Below are positions 51,420 through 60,355 of a stretch of DNA of 64,000 bases, piece after piece (the stretch's first letter is position 1; each line of letters starts with the position of its first letter). A program made the translations under genes and the position numbers. The stretch lies in contig JACPWY010000041.1 of assembly GCA_016196825.1 (NCBI GenBank), positions 1 to 64,000 of the forward strand, given 5' to 3'. The DNA comes from Deltaproteobacteria bacterium. GTDB lineage: Bacteria > Bdellovibrionota > FAC87 > UBA2466. The notes beneath the pieces were generated by a model. The model made no database searches, had not been told where the DNA came from, and saw only the letters and a program-made list of their open reading frames with translations.

Positions 51420-52053
51420 CCGTATCATAGAAGTTCGTTTTGAATTTCGTGCACTCCATCGTGACCATGTCGACCATCACCTTAGAGTCCGCCTGGCACT
51501 CAAGAGCCATATCGGCGACCGTAAAGGCCTCGGTGGTGCCGACCAGCTCCTTCGTGAAGTGGTAAATGCCATTGACCCAGACCTTATCAATCGCAAAGGG
51601 CAGGAGGAAAATGTCGCCGAGCATATCCATCTTCATCGTCACGCTCCCATTGCTCCCACCACTGGGCTTGGTCACTTCAAAATCCAAGAAATGGGCACGC
51701 TTTTCATCCTGACCCGCCTGGAGCCCCTCCTTAAAAGTGCCGCAGGTGCCTTCCCAAAGACCGTTACCGGGCGTCCCAGGGGGCTGATTCGCGCACTCGA
51801 GCCGGGCCGTCAGATACCATCCTGTGGTGGAGTCAATCGCCGGACAGACTGCACGGCAATTGGTGGGCATATTTGTGGTCGCCCCACAGAAATTGTCGAG
51901 AGGACCGGTCGTCGCGCTCTCAGCAGCGACATTCACCGTTGTGAGAATCCCCTTCAGGCCGCTCCCCCATCGGACCTTCGGATCGAGGTTCGATTCGGGG
52001 CAACCCGCCAGCAACAACACCATCGCAAAGAGGACGAGTGATCGTGAGGCCAT
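51406..52053 (-). CDS. Predicted lipoprotein
   Basis: A 215-residue exported protein. The start at 52053 has GGAG six bases upstream, and the promoter at 52078-52106 would put the transcript start after the alternative ATG at 52074. The lipobox is LLAGC. The mature part holds seven or more Cys residues, with CGATTNMPTNCRAVCPAID and a C-terminal TATCS, pointing to disulfide bonding. No domain recognised. Confidence 0.7.
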   Translation of the reverse strand: MASRSLVLFAMVLLLAGCPESNLDPKVRWGSGLKGILTTVNVAAESATTGPLDNFCGATTNMPTNCRAVCPAIDSTTGWYLTARLECANQPPGTPGNGLWEGTCGTFKEGLQAGQDEKRAHFLDFEVTKPSGGSNGSVTMKMDMLGDIFLLPFAIDKVWVNGIYHFTKELVGTTEAFTVADMALECQADSKVMVDMVTMECTKFKTNFYDTATCS

Positions 52054-52077
52054 TTTTTTCTCCGGGTAGGTCATAAA

Positions 52078-52106
52078 ATTATAAGAGACGCGTGCCAGTG
52101 TCGCAA
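52078..52106 (-). promoter_or_regulatory. Sigma-70-type promoter of the 51406-52053 lipoprotein
   Basis: Minus-strand TTGCGA (52106-52101), 17-base spacer, perfect TATAAT (52083-52078). The predicted start near 52071 leads to a short leader carrying GGAG. Confidence 0.7.
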
Positions 52107-52127
52107 GGTTCGCCGCTCGGCGAAAGC

Positions 52128-53246
52128 CTAGCGCGTTGAGTCAAGATAGTGCATGACATCCTGTGCAAAGAGCTTTGTGCCACGAGGGGCGAGGTGGGCG
52201 GTGTCCGAGATGTAGAAGCCACAGTCCTCGCGGTGATTCAAGAAGGTGGGGAAGGTCTCAATCCACTCGTCGGGTCTCACGACGGAGGCCAACACGTCCC
52301 TCAAGGTCGAGTCTTTGTAGTCAGGATAGACCTTGTCATAGAAGGCCGCGATGGAAAAGTGAACACCGTACCGGTGCGCGGTCTCCGACATGAGTGAGAG
52401 AGCCTCTTTGAGTCGGCTCAGGATCAACGGGTTGTGGAGCATCTTTCCCGCCACGGAATACGTCCTCGTGTAGTGATCATTTTCGGCTGGCGGCACCATC
52501 GGGCTATACACGCACTGTTCGGAGTGGCTCGAGGGCGGCGGAGCGGGCGCTGGCGCAACTCCGCCAGCGGACGGCGATCCCACGGAGGCGTCAAAGCGGA
52601 AGAGTTTCTGGGAGGCCTGGTAAAACGGGCCCGCCACATGCCTCATGGTCCAGTAGTAATAGAAAGCAAATGGGAATTTGAAATAGTCCTTTGCCAATGA
52701 TTTGAAGACTCCCCACTGAGAGGCATAGGCCTCATAGCTGGCGAAGCGCTCACTCGGATTCCTCAGGAGTGAGAGAAGCACCGGCATCGCATCGTAGAGA
52801 TCGTTGGGATTAAAGACATACACAATGGCATCGAACCCGCCGTGGCTCCCCAAATCATCAATCGCCCACTGAACCTCCGGAATGCCGAAACCCGGGGTGC
52901 CAAAATTGTAGGTGTCCCAGGTGGTGCTCATCTTTTGAAGCGCCTCAGAGATGGTCTCATGATCGGCGAGATTAATCCCATAGGTCACCGAATCACCAAT
53001 AAAGGCCACTTTCTTGGGGCGGTGGCCACGATCCTTGACAGGACGACGAATCCAAAAATGGGAGTCGGAACGATAGGGAATACTGCCGGCCATCTGAAAA
53101 AAAGGCCGCTCGGTGGAATGAATGACAAAACCCGGAGGCGCAATCTTGAGAATCCAGAACCGAGTGACAAATTCGCCCACGACAGCAAAAAGTGCGAGGG
53201 TCACCCCTGCGATCGTGAGGCCCGCGACGATTTTCTTGAATATCAT
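52128..53246 (-). CDS. Membrane-anchored SGNH/GDSL-fold protein
   Basis: A 372-residue protein with an N-terminal membrane helix (KIVAGLTIAGVTLALFAVVG). The periplasmic part is an SGNH hydrolase fold: FIGDSVTYGINL (catalytic Ser), NFGTPGFGI, VFNPNDLYD, and DTAHLAPRGT with the Asp-His pair near the C-terminus. Such proteins deacetylate or acetylate cell-wall polysaccharides or act as lipases. A Pro-rich stretch near residue 240 (APAPAPPPSS) breaks the domain. Overlaps the next upstream gene by 4 bases. Substrate unknown. Confidence 0.8.
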   Translation of the reverse strand: MIFKKIVAGLTIAGVTLALFAVVGEFVTRFWILKIAPPGFVIHSTERPFFQMAGSIPYRSDSHFWIRRPVKDRGHRPKKVAFIGDSVTYGINLADHETISEALQKMSTTWDTYNFGTPGFGIPEVQWAIDDLGSHGGFDAIVYVFNPNDLYDAMPVLLSLLRNPSERFASYEAYASQWGVFKSLAKDYFKFPFAFYYYWTMRHVAGPFYQASQKLFRFDASVGSPSAGGVAPAPAPPPSSHSEQCVYSPMVPPAENDHYTRTYSVAGKMLHNPLILSRLKEALSLMSETAHRYGVHFSIAAFYDKVYPDYKDSTLRDVLASVVRPDEWIETFPTFLNHREDCGFYISDTAHLAPRGTKLFAQDVMHYLDSTR

Positions 53247-53515
53247 TGAAGCTCTTTGGGCAGAGTGGGGGGCGACTGCTCTGCAACTTCCACCTCACCC
53301 ACCTGACGGGTAGGGCCGAAGGCGTTCAGTTCGCGGATGGCATTTTCCATCACCTTGAGCTCATCGGACGACTGCTTCACGACCTCACCTGGCGGCTCGA
53401 CGGCCGGAGGACGAACGCGCGTCGTATTTTCTTTCGGCGTGTGCACAGCTGAGGCCGGCGGCTTATCGGCAAAGGCCGCGGAAATAAAGGCGAACAGCGC
53501 CAAGATGGTTTTCAT
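53243..53515 (-). CDS. Small exported protein next to FtsZ
   Basis: A 90-residue exported protein. The start at 53515 has a run of six G upstream and opens with a signal peptide (MKTILALFAFISAAFA). The mature part is Pro/Glu/Val-rich and has no Cys or recognised domain. It overlaps the SGNH gene by 4 bases and begins 13 bases after the ftsZ stop, so it is probably transcribed with the division genes. Confidence 0.6.
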   Translation of the reverse strand: MKTILALFAFISAAFADKPPASAVHTPKENTTRVRPPAVEPPGEVVKQSSDELKVMENAIRELNAFGPTRQVGEVEVAEQSPPTLPKELQ

Positions 53516-53528
53516 GGTCCCCCCACCA

Positions 53529-54728
53529 CTAGTCACTCTGCCGACGGAGGAAAGTGGGAATATCGTATTCTTCGGTTTCAAAAAACCGCTTGCCGATCTC
53601 CCGCGCGATCTGTTTCGCTGTCTTCACATCCGGCGACGATGCATCCATCTTCTGGACCGCGCTCACCAGGTTCGGGTTGAGCGTCATCTCCGCTGGCTTC
53701 GACTCCTCAAGGCGCACGGTCTCGGTGACAGTCGTCGTGACCGTCTCCGTAACCTTGGCACCTTCAGCCTGCGGATTGAAGCCCGTGGCGATCACGGTCA
53801 CGCGGACCTCGTCCTTCAGATTGTCATCGATGACGCTACCGAAGATGATCTCTGCCTCTTCGTGGGCCTCTTCCGTAATGAGAGAGCAGGCCTCATTGAC
53901 CTCAAAGAGGGTCAAATCGGAGCCGCCGGTGATATTGATAATGATGCCGGTGGCACCGTTGATCGAGATATCCTCGAGCAGCGGGCTCGAAATGGCGTTA
54001 CGAGCCGCTTCGATCGCCCGATTCTCACCCGAAGCGATCCCGGTGCCCATGAGCGCCATGCCCTGATTGCACATCACGGTTCGCACATCAGCGAAATCGA
54101 GGTTCACCAGCCCCCGTACATTGATCAGATCCGAAATGCCTTTGACGGCCTGGTAGAGCACCTCGTCGGCCTTTTTGAAACAATCGAGCATCGTCGTGGT
54201 CTCATTTGCCACATAAAGAAGCCGCTGATTTGGGATACAGATGAGGGTATCAACCGCCTCTTTTAGCTCGAGAATTCCTTTGTCGGCGTTCTTGCGACGC
54301 TTCTTTCCTTCAAAGTTGAACGGCTTGGTCACCACGCCGACCGTGAGGGCGCCCGCGTCTTTGGCGATCTGAGCAATGACAGGGGCTGCTCCCGTGCCCG
54401 TTCCCCCGCCCATTCCTGCCGTGATAAAAACCATGTCGGCCCCGGCCAGCGTGTCGGCGATACGGTTAGCATCTTCCATCGCGGCCTTTTTTCCGATTTC
54501 TGGGTTCGCCCCGGCGCCCAGCCCCTTCGTGAGCTCCGTTCCGAGCTGAATGTGGTGGGGCGCGGGATTCGCCGAGAGCGCCTGATTGTCCGTGTTGGCG
54601 GCGATGAAGTCCACACCGTGAAGGCCCAGTGAGATCATGGTCGCGATGGCGTTAGTTCCGCCGCCACCGACACCCACGACCTTTATCTTCGCGCCCAAAA
54701 CTTGACTCTTCTCTTGCAGATCGAACAT
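53529..54728 (-). CDS. ftsZ: Cell division GTPase FtsZ
   Basis: A 399-residue tubulin homologue that builds the Z-ring. Motifs include [17 protein letters not shown] at the N-terminus, the tubulin signature [17 protein letters not shown] near residue 105, and the T7 synergy-loop [12 protein letters not shown] variable linker of about 60 residues follows. The C-terminal peptide [11 protein letters not shown] binds FtsA. A ribosome binding site is seen upstream of the ATG. It lies 25 bases after ftsA. Confidence 0.97.
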   Translation of the reverse strand: MFDLQEKSQVLGAKIKVVGVGGGGTNAIATMISLGLHGVDFIAANTDNQALSANPAPHHIQLGTELTKGLGAGANPEIGKKAAMEDANRIADTLAGADMVFITAGMGGGTGTGAAPVIAQIAKDAGALTVGVVTKPFNFEGKKRRKNADKGILELKEAVDTLICIPNQRLLYVANETTTMLDCFKKADEVLYQAVKGISDLINVRGLVNLDFADVRTVMCNQGMALMGTGIASGENRAIEAARNAISSPLLEDISINGATGIIINITGGSDLTLFEVNEACSLITEEAHEEAEIIFGSVIDDNLKDEVRVTVIATGFNPQAEGAKVTETVTTTVTETVRLEESKPAEMTLNPNLVSAVQKMDASSPDVKTAKQIAREIGKRFFETEEYDIPTFLRRQSD

Positions 54729-54753
54729 GTGGCCTCCTTAGACAGCCTCTGGA

Positions 54754-55995
54754 TTAGAACACTCCTTCAATCCAGTTCTTCATTCTCGAAAACACCTTCC
54801 CATAGATATTTTCGTCCCTCTCTCCAAACCGGTTCTCGGTGTGATTCCCTCCCGCGTAGAGCAGAAGGCCCACGGCGGTTGAATAGATCGGCGAGCCCAC
54901 CGAATCCACGAGCCCACTGATCGATTGCGGAACACCCCTTCGGACGGGCAACTCCAAGAGAAACTCCGACAACTCCTGAAATCCTTCGAGGAGCGATGAG
55001 CCGCCCGTGATGACGACCCCACTCGACAGCACATGCTTGAATCCGCTGTTATTGATCTCCTGGCTGACGAGCGCGAGGATCTCCTCCACTCGAGGCTCGA
55101 TGATCTTAGTGAGCACCGATCGCGAGATGTCGCGGCTCTTACGCCCCGTTGCGGAGACTGAAAGAATTTCATCACTCGAAAGTAATGAGCTCATCGCGCA
55201 GCCAGAGCGGATCTTGATCCCCTCTGCGTCCTGAATCGAAGTGCGCAGCCCAACCGCGATATCGTTGGTGATATGATTGCCACCCATCGCGATCACGCCG
55301 GTGTGCACAACGCTGCCACGGGTAAAGATGGCCACATCGGTAGTCCCGCCACCAATGTCGATGAGCGCCACACCCAACTCCTTTTCATCCCTCGTCAGCA
55401 CCGATTCGGCCGACGCCAGCGGCTCAAGCACAATATCGGAAACGTGGATGCCGGCCTTGTTGGCGCACTTGATCAGGTTCTGCGCCGAAGACACAGCGCC
55501 TGTGACAATGTGAACCTTTGCTTCGAGACGCACCCCCGACATGCCAATTGGGTCACGCACGCCGTCCTGCTCGTTCACAATGAATTCCTGCGGGATGACG
55601 TGGAGAACCTCGCGATCAAACGGAATGGCAATCGCCTTCGCCGCATCGATCGCCCGCTCCACATCCTGAGCAGTGACCTCGCGGTTCTTGATCGCCACCA
55701 CACCCGAACTGTTGAATCCTTTGATATGGCTGCCAGCAATTCCTGCCACTGCATTGGTGATCTTCACCCCCGCCATGAGCTCGGCTACCTCAATCGCTTT
55801 TTGGATCGCCTGGACCGTGGTGGGGATATTCACCACCACCCCTTTACGTATCCCGAGGGAGGGTTGCTTTCCGATGCCGATGATTTCGATACCATCGGGG
55901 GTCGGGACACCGACGATGACACAAATCTTTGTCGTACCAAAGTCGATTCCGACCAGGACGTCACTACTCTTGGCACCCCGTTTAGTTGCGCTCAT
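54754..55995 (-). CDS. ftsA: Cell division protein FtsA
   Basis: A 413-residue actin-like protein that tethers FtsZ to the membrane. The ATP-binding phosphate-1 motif is VGIDFGTTKICVIVG near residue 12 and the second is LIDIGGGTTDVAIF. VVITGGSSLLEG completes the nucleotide site. The C-terminal MKNWIEGVF is a plausible amphipathic membrane helix. It lies 54 bases downstream of ftsQ, the usual order ftsQ-ftsA-ftsZ. Confidence 0.96.
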   Translation of the reverse strand: MSATKRGAKSSDVLVGIDFGTTKICVIVGVPTPDGIEIIGIGKQPSLGIRKGVVVNIPTTVQAIQKAIEVAELMAGVKITNAVAGIAGSHIKGFNSSGVVAIKNREVTAQDVERAIDAAKAIAIPFDREVLHVIPQEFIVNEQDGVRDPIGMSGVRLEAKVHIVTGAVSSAQNLIKCANKAGIHVSDIVLEPLASAESVLTRDEKELGVALIDIGGGTTDVAIFTRGSVVHTGVIAMGGNHITNDIAVGLRTSIQDAEGIKIRSGCAMSSLLSSDEILSVSATGRKSRDISRSVLTKIIEPRVEEILALVSQEINNSGFKHVLSSGVVITGGSSLLEGFQELSEFLLELPVRRGVPQSISGLVDSVGSPIYSTAVGLLLYAGGNHTENRFGERDENIYGKVFSRMKNWIEGVF

Positions 55996-56049
55996 GAGTA
56001 ACTCTCTGAAAATTTATCGAAAAAAATTTGTGAATTGCCTAAGCAAAAT

Positions 56050-56832
56050 TTATTTCGAAAACCTTCCGCTGACAATAGCTTTCTTGCTCAGTATCAAATT
56101 AATCTTGCGTACATGTGCGAACTGACTCGCCGCGTATTGCATCAAATGCGTCAGGTACGGGAGTTGAGCCTCCCAGTTTTCAAAGGCGAGAGCTACCTCC
56201 CAACGCGGCGAATTAAGAAAGATCCGGAAATAGGGAAATCGTTCGAGTGCAATCTCCGAGACCTGCGGTCGCAGCGGCTCGGGAAGCTTGCGCACCACTG
56301 TCGCCCACTGTCCTCCCTCCCAATCGGAATCGTCGCTGCGCGAGACGATCGGCACCGGCACCGCCCAGGCCTGGGGTGAGCTCTTTTCTATCACCTTGCC
56401 GTTCGAGTCGAAGAAAAAGCCCTCTCCCTTGATGACACCAAGGGCCAAGGCTTGTTTAGTCGCAATATTGATCTCCAAAGTGTCGGGGAAGACCTTTCTA
56501 ATGGAAACCATGTCCACCCAAGACTTCCCCAAAATCATGTCACTCAAGGGACGAACTCTCAGCCCAATGAGGGTCTTGTCGCTCAGCTTCGGCAACCAGC
56601 TCCGCACGGTGGCCTCATCCAGCGGAGCCTGGACGTGCACACTAATAGTGGCGATCGGGAACAGAGTCAGGCTGTTGAGAAGTCCATCCAGGAGCCCGAT
56701 CTGATAGGAGATCGTGATGACCCCCGCCGAGAGGACAAGAAAAATCCCGAGAATCGTCGCACGCTTGGCGATGACAAACGTTTCGCTGAATCGAGAGACA
56801 CTCTGATTGATATGGAGGTCACGAGGATTCAT
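56050..56832 (-). CDS. ftsQ: Cell division protein FtsQ
   Basis: A 260-residue divisome protein. It has a short cytoplasmic N-terminus, one membrane helix (ATILGIFLVLSAGVITISYQ), a POTRA domain with SVHVQAPLDEATVRSWL and VSIRKVFPDTLEINIATKQA, and the FtsQ beta domain with GEGFFFDSNGKVI. It joins FtsB/FtsL to the septal synthesis machinery. The 4-base overlap with the glycosyltransferase gene suggests coupling. Confidence 0.92.
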   Translation of the reverse strand: MNPRDLHINQSVSRFSETFVIAKRATILGIFLVLSAGVITISYQIGLLDGLLNSLTLFPIATISVHVQAPLDEATVRSWLPKLSDKTLIGLRVRPLSDMILGKSWVDMVSIRKVFPDTLEINIATKQALALGVIKGEGFFFDSNGKVIEKSSPQAWAVPVPIVSRSDDSDWEGGQWATVVRKLPEPLRPQVSEIALERFPYFRIFLNSPRWEVALAFENWEAQLPYLTHLMQYAASQFAHVRKINLILSKKAIVSGRFSK

Positions 56833-57821
56833 GCCACCGCACGATCACGCAGTACCAAAGCCTGAATACCCATCTCCTTTTCATAGAGAGTGGCCACTCG
56901 GCTCGTCGCCAAACGGCTCGCAAGCCCCTCCCCGAGCATCAGACGATTGTGACTACGCGCCGGGGCGCTCGTGAGAAGCTCCTCCACCCCTTTGGCCATC
57001 GCTTCGGTGTCGAACAGCGGCGTGAAAGGCACCGCTAACCCTGAAAGCCATTCACCCATCCCGGGCGTCTCGGCACACACCGTCGGCACGCGAGCAGCGA
57101 TTCCGGAGAGAGGAGCAATCAGATGATCGCAGCGCAAGGGCGCAAAAATAAATGCATCCCATTGCACGATATCCGCAAGCCGCGCCACCGGTGATACATC
57201 GAATCTCCCCCCTAGCTGAAGAAGTGTCGCCATCTTCGTCAGATGACCCCGCAAGGGGCCATCGCCCAATACCCGAAAACGAAGCAGCGGGTTCTTATGG
57301 AGCAAACGATGCGCCACAAGGATGAGGAAGTTAAGATTGGCGTTACCATCAAGCGGCGTCAGGGTTCCCACAATCTGGGAGGGGACCTCCGACCGGGTGC
57401 CAAACTGCACGAAATCGGGATACGGCAGGGGAAGGTCGACGAGCTGCTGGGCATCCACCCCTTCCATCTCTCGCAGGAAACGATGAGTGAGTGGGTTGTG
57501 GGAGATCAGCGTCACCCTCTTTGGCAAGGCGGCAAAGTATCGTCGCCAAAAGGCGAGGAATGCCGAATCATTGCCGACCGATTGATTGATCACCGAAACG
57601 AAAACACGCCCGGACTTGGGCGTCACCCGGAGACGCGTGAGCGCCTTCCGCCAATTCCGGGCTAGAATCCACACCACTGGTGACTCGAGACGCCGATTGG
57701 TGCTTCCCCAGTCCACGACTTCGAGTCTACCTTCGAGCTCCTGCGTCATCTTGTGGGCAAAGGGCAGCAGATACTCCTTTTCCCACGGCGCAAAGTCGTC
57801 CACAAACAGCGTTCGAAGCAT
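56829..57821 (-). CDS. GT-B-fold glycosyltransferase (GT4-like)
   Basis: A 330-residue soluble protein. The C-terminal half shows LRFRVLGDGPLRGHLTK, FDVSPVARLADIVQWDAFIF and ETPGMGEWLSGLAVPF, matching the donor domain of GT4 enzymes though the strict E-x7-E is changed. The N-terminal half contains two Rossmann-like strand runs. It overlaps ftsQ by 4 bases. In many bacteria a mur or ddl gene occupies this place, so a role in envelope polysaccharide synthesis is plausible. Confidence 0.7.
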   Translation of the reverse strand: MLRTLFVDDFAPWEKEYLLPFAHKMTQELEGRLEVVDWGSTNRRLESPVVWILARNWRKALTRLRVTPKSGRVFVSVINQSVGNDSAFLAFWRRYFAALPKRVTLISHNPLTHRFLREMEGVDAQQLVDLPLPYPDFVQFGTRSEVPSQIVGTLTPLDGNANLNFLILVAHRLLHKNPLLRFRVLGDGPLRGHLTKMATLLQLGGRFDVSPVARLADIVQWDAFIFAPLRCDHLIAPLSGIAARVPTVCAETPGMGEWLSGLAVPFTPLFDTEAMAKGVEELLTSAPARSHNRLMLGEGLASRLATSRVATLYEKEMGIQALVLRDRAVA

Positions 57822-57849
57822 GCGGTTATTATAACCGACTCAGCTTCTT

Positions 57850-58887
57850 TTAAGAGTTGTCGTTAATGAAATCGATGAGGCCGCGGAGATTGCCGAAGCT
57901 CTGACGATCAAATTTGAAGACGAGCCGCGGCAGATGGCTTAGCTCGGGTTCGTTCTCCTCTTCGACGAGTGGTCGAGTCGAAAGAAACTGCCGATCCATC
58001 GAAAGGTTGGCGAACTTCTTACCAAGCTTCTCGAGCGTCTTCGGCGAAAGCTCATTCTTGAGTCGAATGACCGCCTGGTCCCTCACAAACCGCATCGAGT
58101 GGTAGTTTTTATAAAAGCGCTGAATGTGATCTAACGCCAGCTTGGGCGAATGAAAAACCTTATAGAGGTTCACGTCAGTGGCATTGATGAACTTCTTCTT
58201 CGCCAAGCATTTGTCGACGAACTCGTTAAACCCTTCCCAAAAACCAAATCCCTTGGGTTCCACGAGAGCAACAGGAATGAGGGTGGTTTTCCCCGTCTGG
58301 ATCAGAGTCAGGACCTCGAATGCCTCATCAAACGTCCCAAATCCACCTGGGAAAAATGCGAAGGCCGCCGCCTCTTTCACGAGAAAGAGTTTTCGGGTGA
58401 AAAAATACTTGTAGTGAATCAAGCGCTGGGCACTGTCGATAAACGGATTCGGATCCTGTTCGAAAGGGAGCCGGATGTTGAGACCAAAACCCTTGTCACC
58501 CGCGGCCCCTTCATTGCCGGCCGCCATGATCCCAGGCCCTCCGCCTGTGATGACCATGAAATCTCGCTTCACCGCTTCGGCGGCAAAATCTTTGGCGAGT
58601 TTGTAGAGCGGCGTATCGGCCGGAACACGAGCCGATCCAAACATCGTGATTTTCGGGTTGTTCCGGTGAGGCGCAAACATCTTGAAGGAGAAGCGCAGCT
58701 CTTTCAAAACGGACGCCGAGATCTTGAGATTCAACGTCCCGGGGTTGTCGCGCGCCAATTTGAGCGCCGCCTTGAGGATTTCATTGAGAAGCTTGAGCTT
58801 GGCTGGCTTCTGATCCTTGGCCACGGAAGCCACCAGGCGCTCGACCTCTGACCAGTCGGTGCCTTTTTTGTCGATTGTATTACTCAC
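57850..58887 (-). CDS. LOG-family (lysine decarboxylase-like) nucleosidase
   Basis: A 345-residue protein using GTG at 58887; the ATG at 58968 lies inside the divergent gene. The LOG core has MVITGGGPGIMAAGNEGAAG near residue 140 and the PGGFGTFDEAFEVLTLIQTG motif (quoted over adjoining segments) with PGGxGTxxE. LOG proteins cleave ribose from cytokinin or other nucleotide monophosphates rather than decarboxylating lysine. N- and C-terminal extensions of about 80 and 90 residues are typical of the longer TIGR00730-like subgroup. Confidence 0.88.
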   Translation of the reverse strand: MSNTIDKKGTDWSEVERLVASVAKDQKPAKLKLLNEILKAALKLARDNPGTLNLKISASVLKELRFSFKMFAPHRNNPKITMFGSARVPADTPLYKLAKDFAAEAVKRDFMVITGGGPGIMAAGNEGAAGDKGFGLNIRLPFEQDPNPFIDSAQRLIHYKYFFTRKLFLVKEAAAFAFFPGGFGTFDEAFEVLTLIQTGKTTLIPVALVEPKGFGFWEGFNEFVDKCLAKKKFINATDVNLYKVFHSPKLALDHIQRFYKNYHSMRFVRDQAVIRLKNELSPKTLEKLGKKFANLSMDRQFLSTRPLVEEENEPELSHLPRLVFKFDRQSFGNLRGLIDFINDNS

Positions 58888-58934
58888 TGCGGTTTCGATT
58901 TGCCTCGTCCTGCGCTTTCTAAGATAATCGGCGA

Positions 58935-60158
58935 GTGCCAAAACTGACTCGCAAGCGCCTCTATTCACTCCAACTTCTCTCGACTCTGTCCGGACTAGCC
59001 GTCAGCGTCTATTTGCTCGTCCAGCATACCCGAGTGAAGAATGGAATCCAAGGAACCTCCAGCTTTTGCTCCTTCGGGAAGTACGCCGACTGCGACATCG
59101 TCAACACCAGCGCCTACTCGGAAATCTTTGGCTTTCCCGTTGCCTCCGTCGGTGCACTTTTTTACACGGTCCTGCTGGCCCTGAGTATCGTTTCGCCGCC
59201 TAACCACACCAGCTTCAATCGGTTTCAACGCTACTTTGCGATCTTGGCCTCGGTGGGCCTCGCCATCGACCTTGTTCTCTTGGGTGTGCAGCTCGGCGTG
59301 CTTCACAATTTCTGCCTCCTGTGCTTCACAAGCTATCTGGCCACAGTCGCAGCCCTCTTCACGGCGTCGCGCCTTCCGGACGGGCTCAGCGGAAATACCT
59401 TTGTTCGTCTCAAGAGCCTCATGCTCCAAAGGAAAAAGGGGCCCGTTCCGCCGCAGACCAATTGTGTCGCGGCCGCAATCGTGATAGTCGCGCTGGCGGC
59501 AACCATCTTCCTTTTGCCAGCCCAGATCCTTCTCAATTCAGCGACTCACCAAAAGGTCGAGAATATCATTGAGAAGTTCATGGACGACTGGAAGGATATG
59601 AAGCGAAAGAATATCGATGTAAAACCAGGTGACGCCACGATGGGCAACTCCGCCTCCAAGGTGCGCATCATCGCCTTCAGCGACTTCGAGTGTCCGCACT
59701 GCCAACACGCGGCCTTCGCACTCAATACAGCCCTGAAGCCTTATCAAGATCGGGTGTATCTGGTCTTCAAGCACTTCCCGCTCGATTCCAGCTGCAACCG
59801 ACTCGTCAACTTCCGGATGCACGAAAACGCCTGCCAACTCGCCCGCGTCGCCTATTGCGCCAATAAAAAGGGGAAATTCTGGGAATACCATGACCGCGTT
59901 TTTCGACGCGCTTCCCGAAACGACCACCCGAAATGGGATCAGTTCACGGCCACCATGGATGGCCTCCTCACTGACAAAGAGATCACCGCGTGCCTCAACA
60001 ATTCAGCTGCTCTCCAAAATGTGAAATCGGACATCGAGCTCGGAGATTCTCTTGGAGTTCGCGGCACGCCCTCGGTGTTTATCAACGGTAAGCAGATCAC
60101 AGTTCCCATCACGGTGGAGACGATTCAGCGCCTCGTGCAGATGGAATTCTCGCTTTAA
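58935..60158 (+). CDS. VKOR-DsbA fusion (disulfide bond formation)
   Basis: A 407-residue fusion. The N-terminal VKOR domain has four or five membrane helices, the loop cysteines C45 and C53 (FCSFGKYADCDIVNTSA) with Ser59, and the CLLC pair at 127-130. A linker helix precedes a periplasmic thioredoxin-fold DsbA-like domain with the CPHC active site at 253-256 and a cis-Pro loop (GTPSVFING). It can both oxidise proteins and reoxidise itself through quinone. This suits the many Cys-rich exported proteins in the window. Confidence 0.95.
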   Translation: MPKLTRKRLYSLQLLSTLSGLAVSVYLLVQHTRVKNGIQGTSSFCSFGKYADCDIVNTSAYSEIFGFPVASVGALFYTVLLALSIVSPPNHTSFNRFQRYFAILASVGLAIDLVLLGVQLGVLHNFCLLCFTSYLATVAALFTASRLPDGLSGNTFVRLKSLMLQRKKGPVPPQTNCVAAAIVIVALAATIFLLPAQILLNSATHQKVENIIEKFMDDWKDMKRKNIDVKPGDATMGNSASKVRIIAFSDFECPHCQHAAFALNTALKPYQDRVYLVFKHFPLDSSCNRLVNFRMHENACQLARVAYCANKKGKFWEYHDRVFRRASRNDHPKWDQFTATMDGLLTDKEITACLNNSAALQNVKSDIELGDSLGVRGTPSVFINGKQITVPITVETIQRLVQMEFSL

Positions 60159-60260
60159 CTACTTCAACCCTTAGGTGAGCAAGACCCAATCCTGCTCACA
60201 GCCTGTGGACGCGCCTGCTGCCTAGACCGTATACGAACACCCAAAACCAGAACACGGAGG

Positions 60261-60284
60261 GGGTGTATTCTGCTGTATACACCC
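60261..60284. repeat. Perfect 8-bp palindrome upstream of large exported gene
   Basis: GGGTGTAT (60261-60268) and ATACACCC (60277-60284), 8-base spacer, in the 197-base gap between VKOR-DsbA and the 60356 gene. A TTTTT run occurs 15 bases further on, so it may serve as a terminator for the upstream gene or as an operator for the downstream one. Confidence 0.45.
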
Positions 60285-60355
60285 TTAGAATTGTTGGTTT
60301 TTCCAGCTACCACCTGGGCCCTGATCTTGCTTCACTTAAGGGCTGAGGAGGTCCG

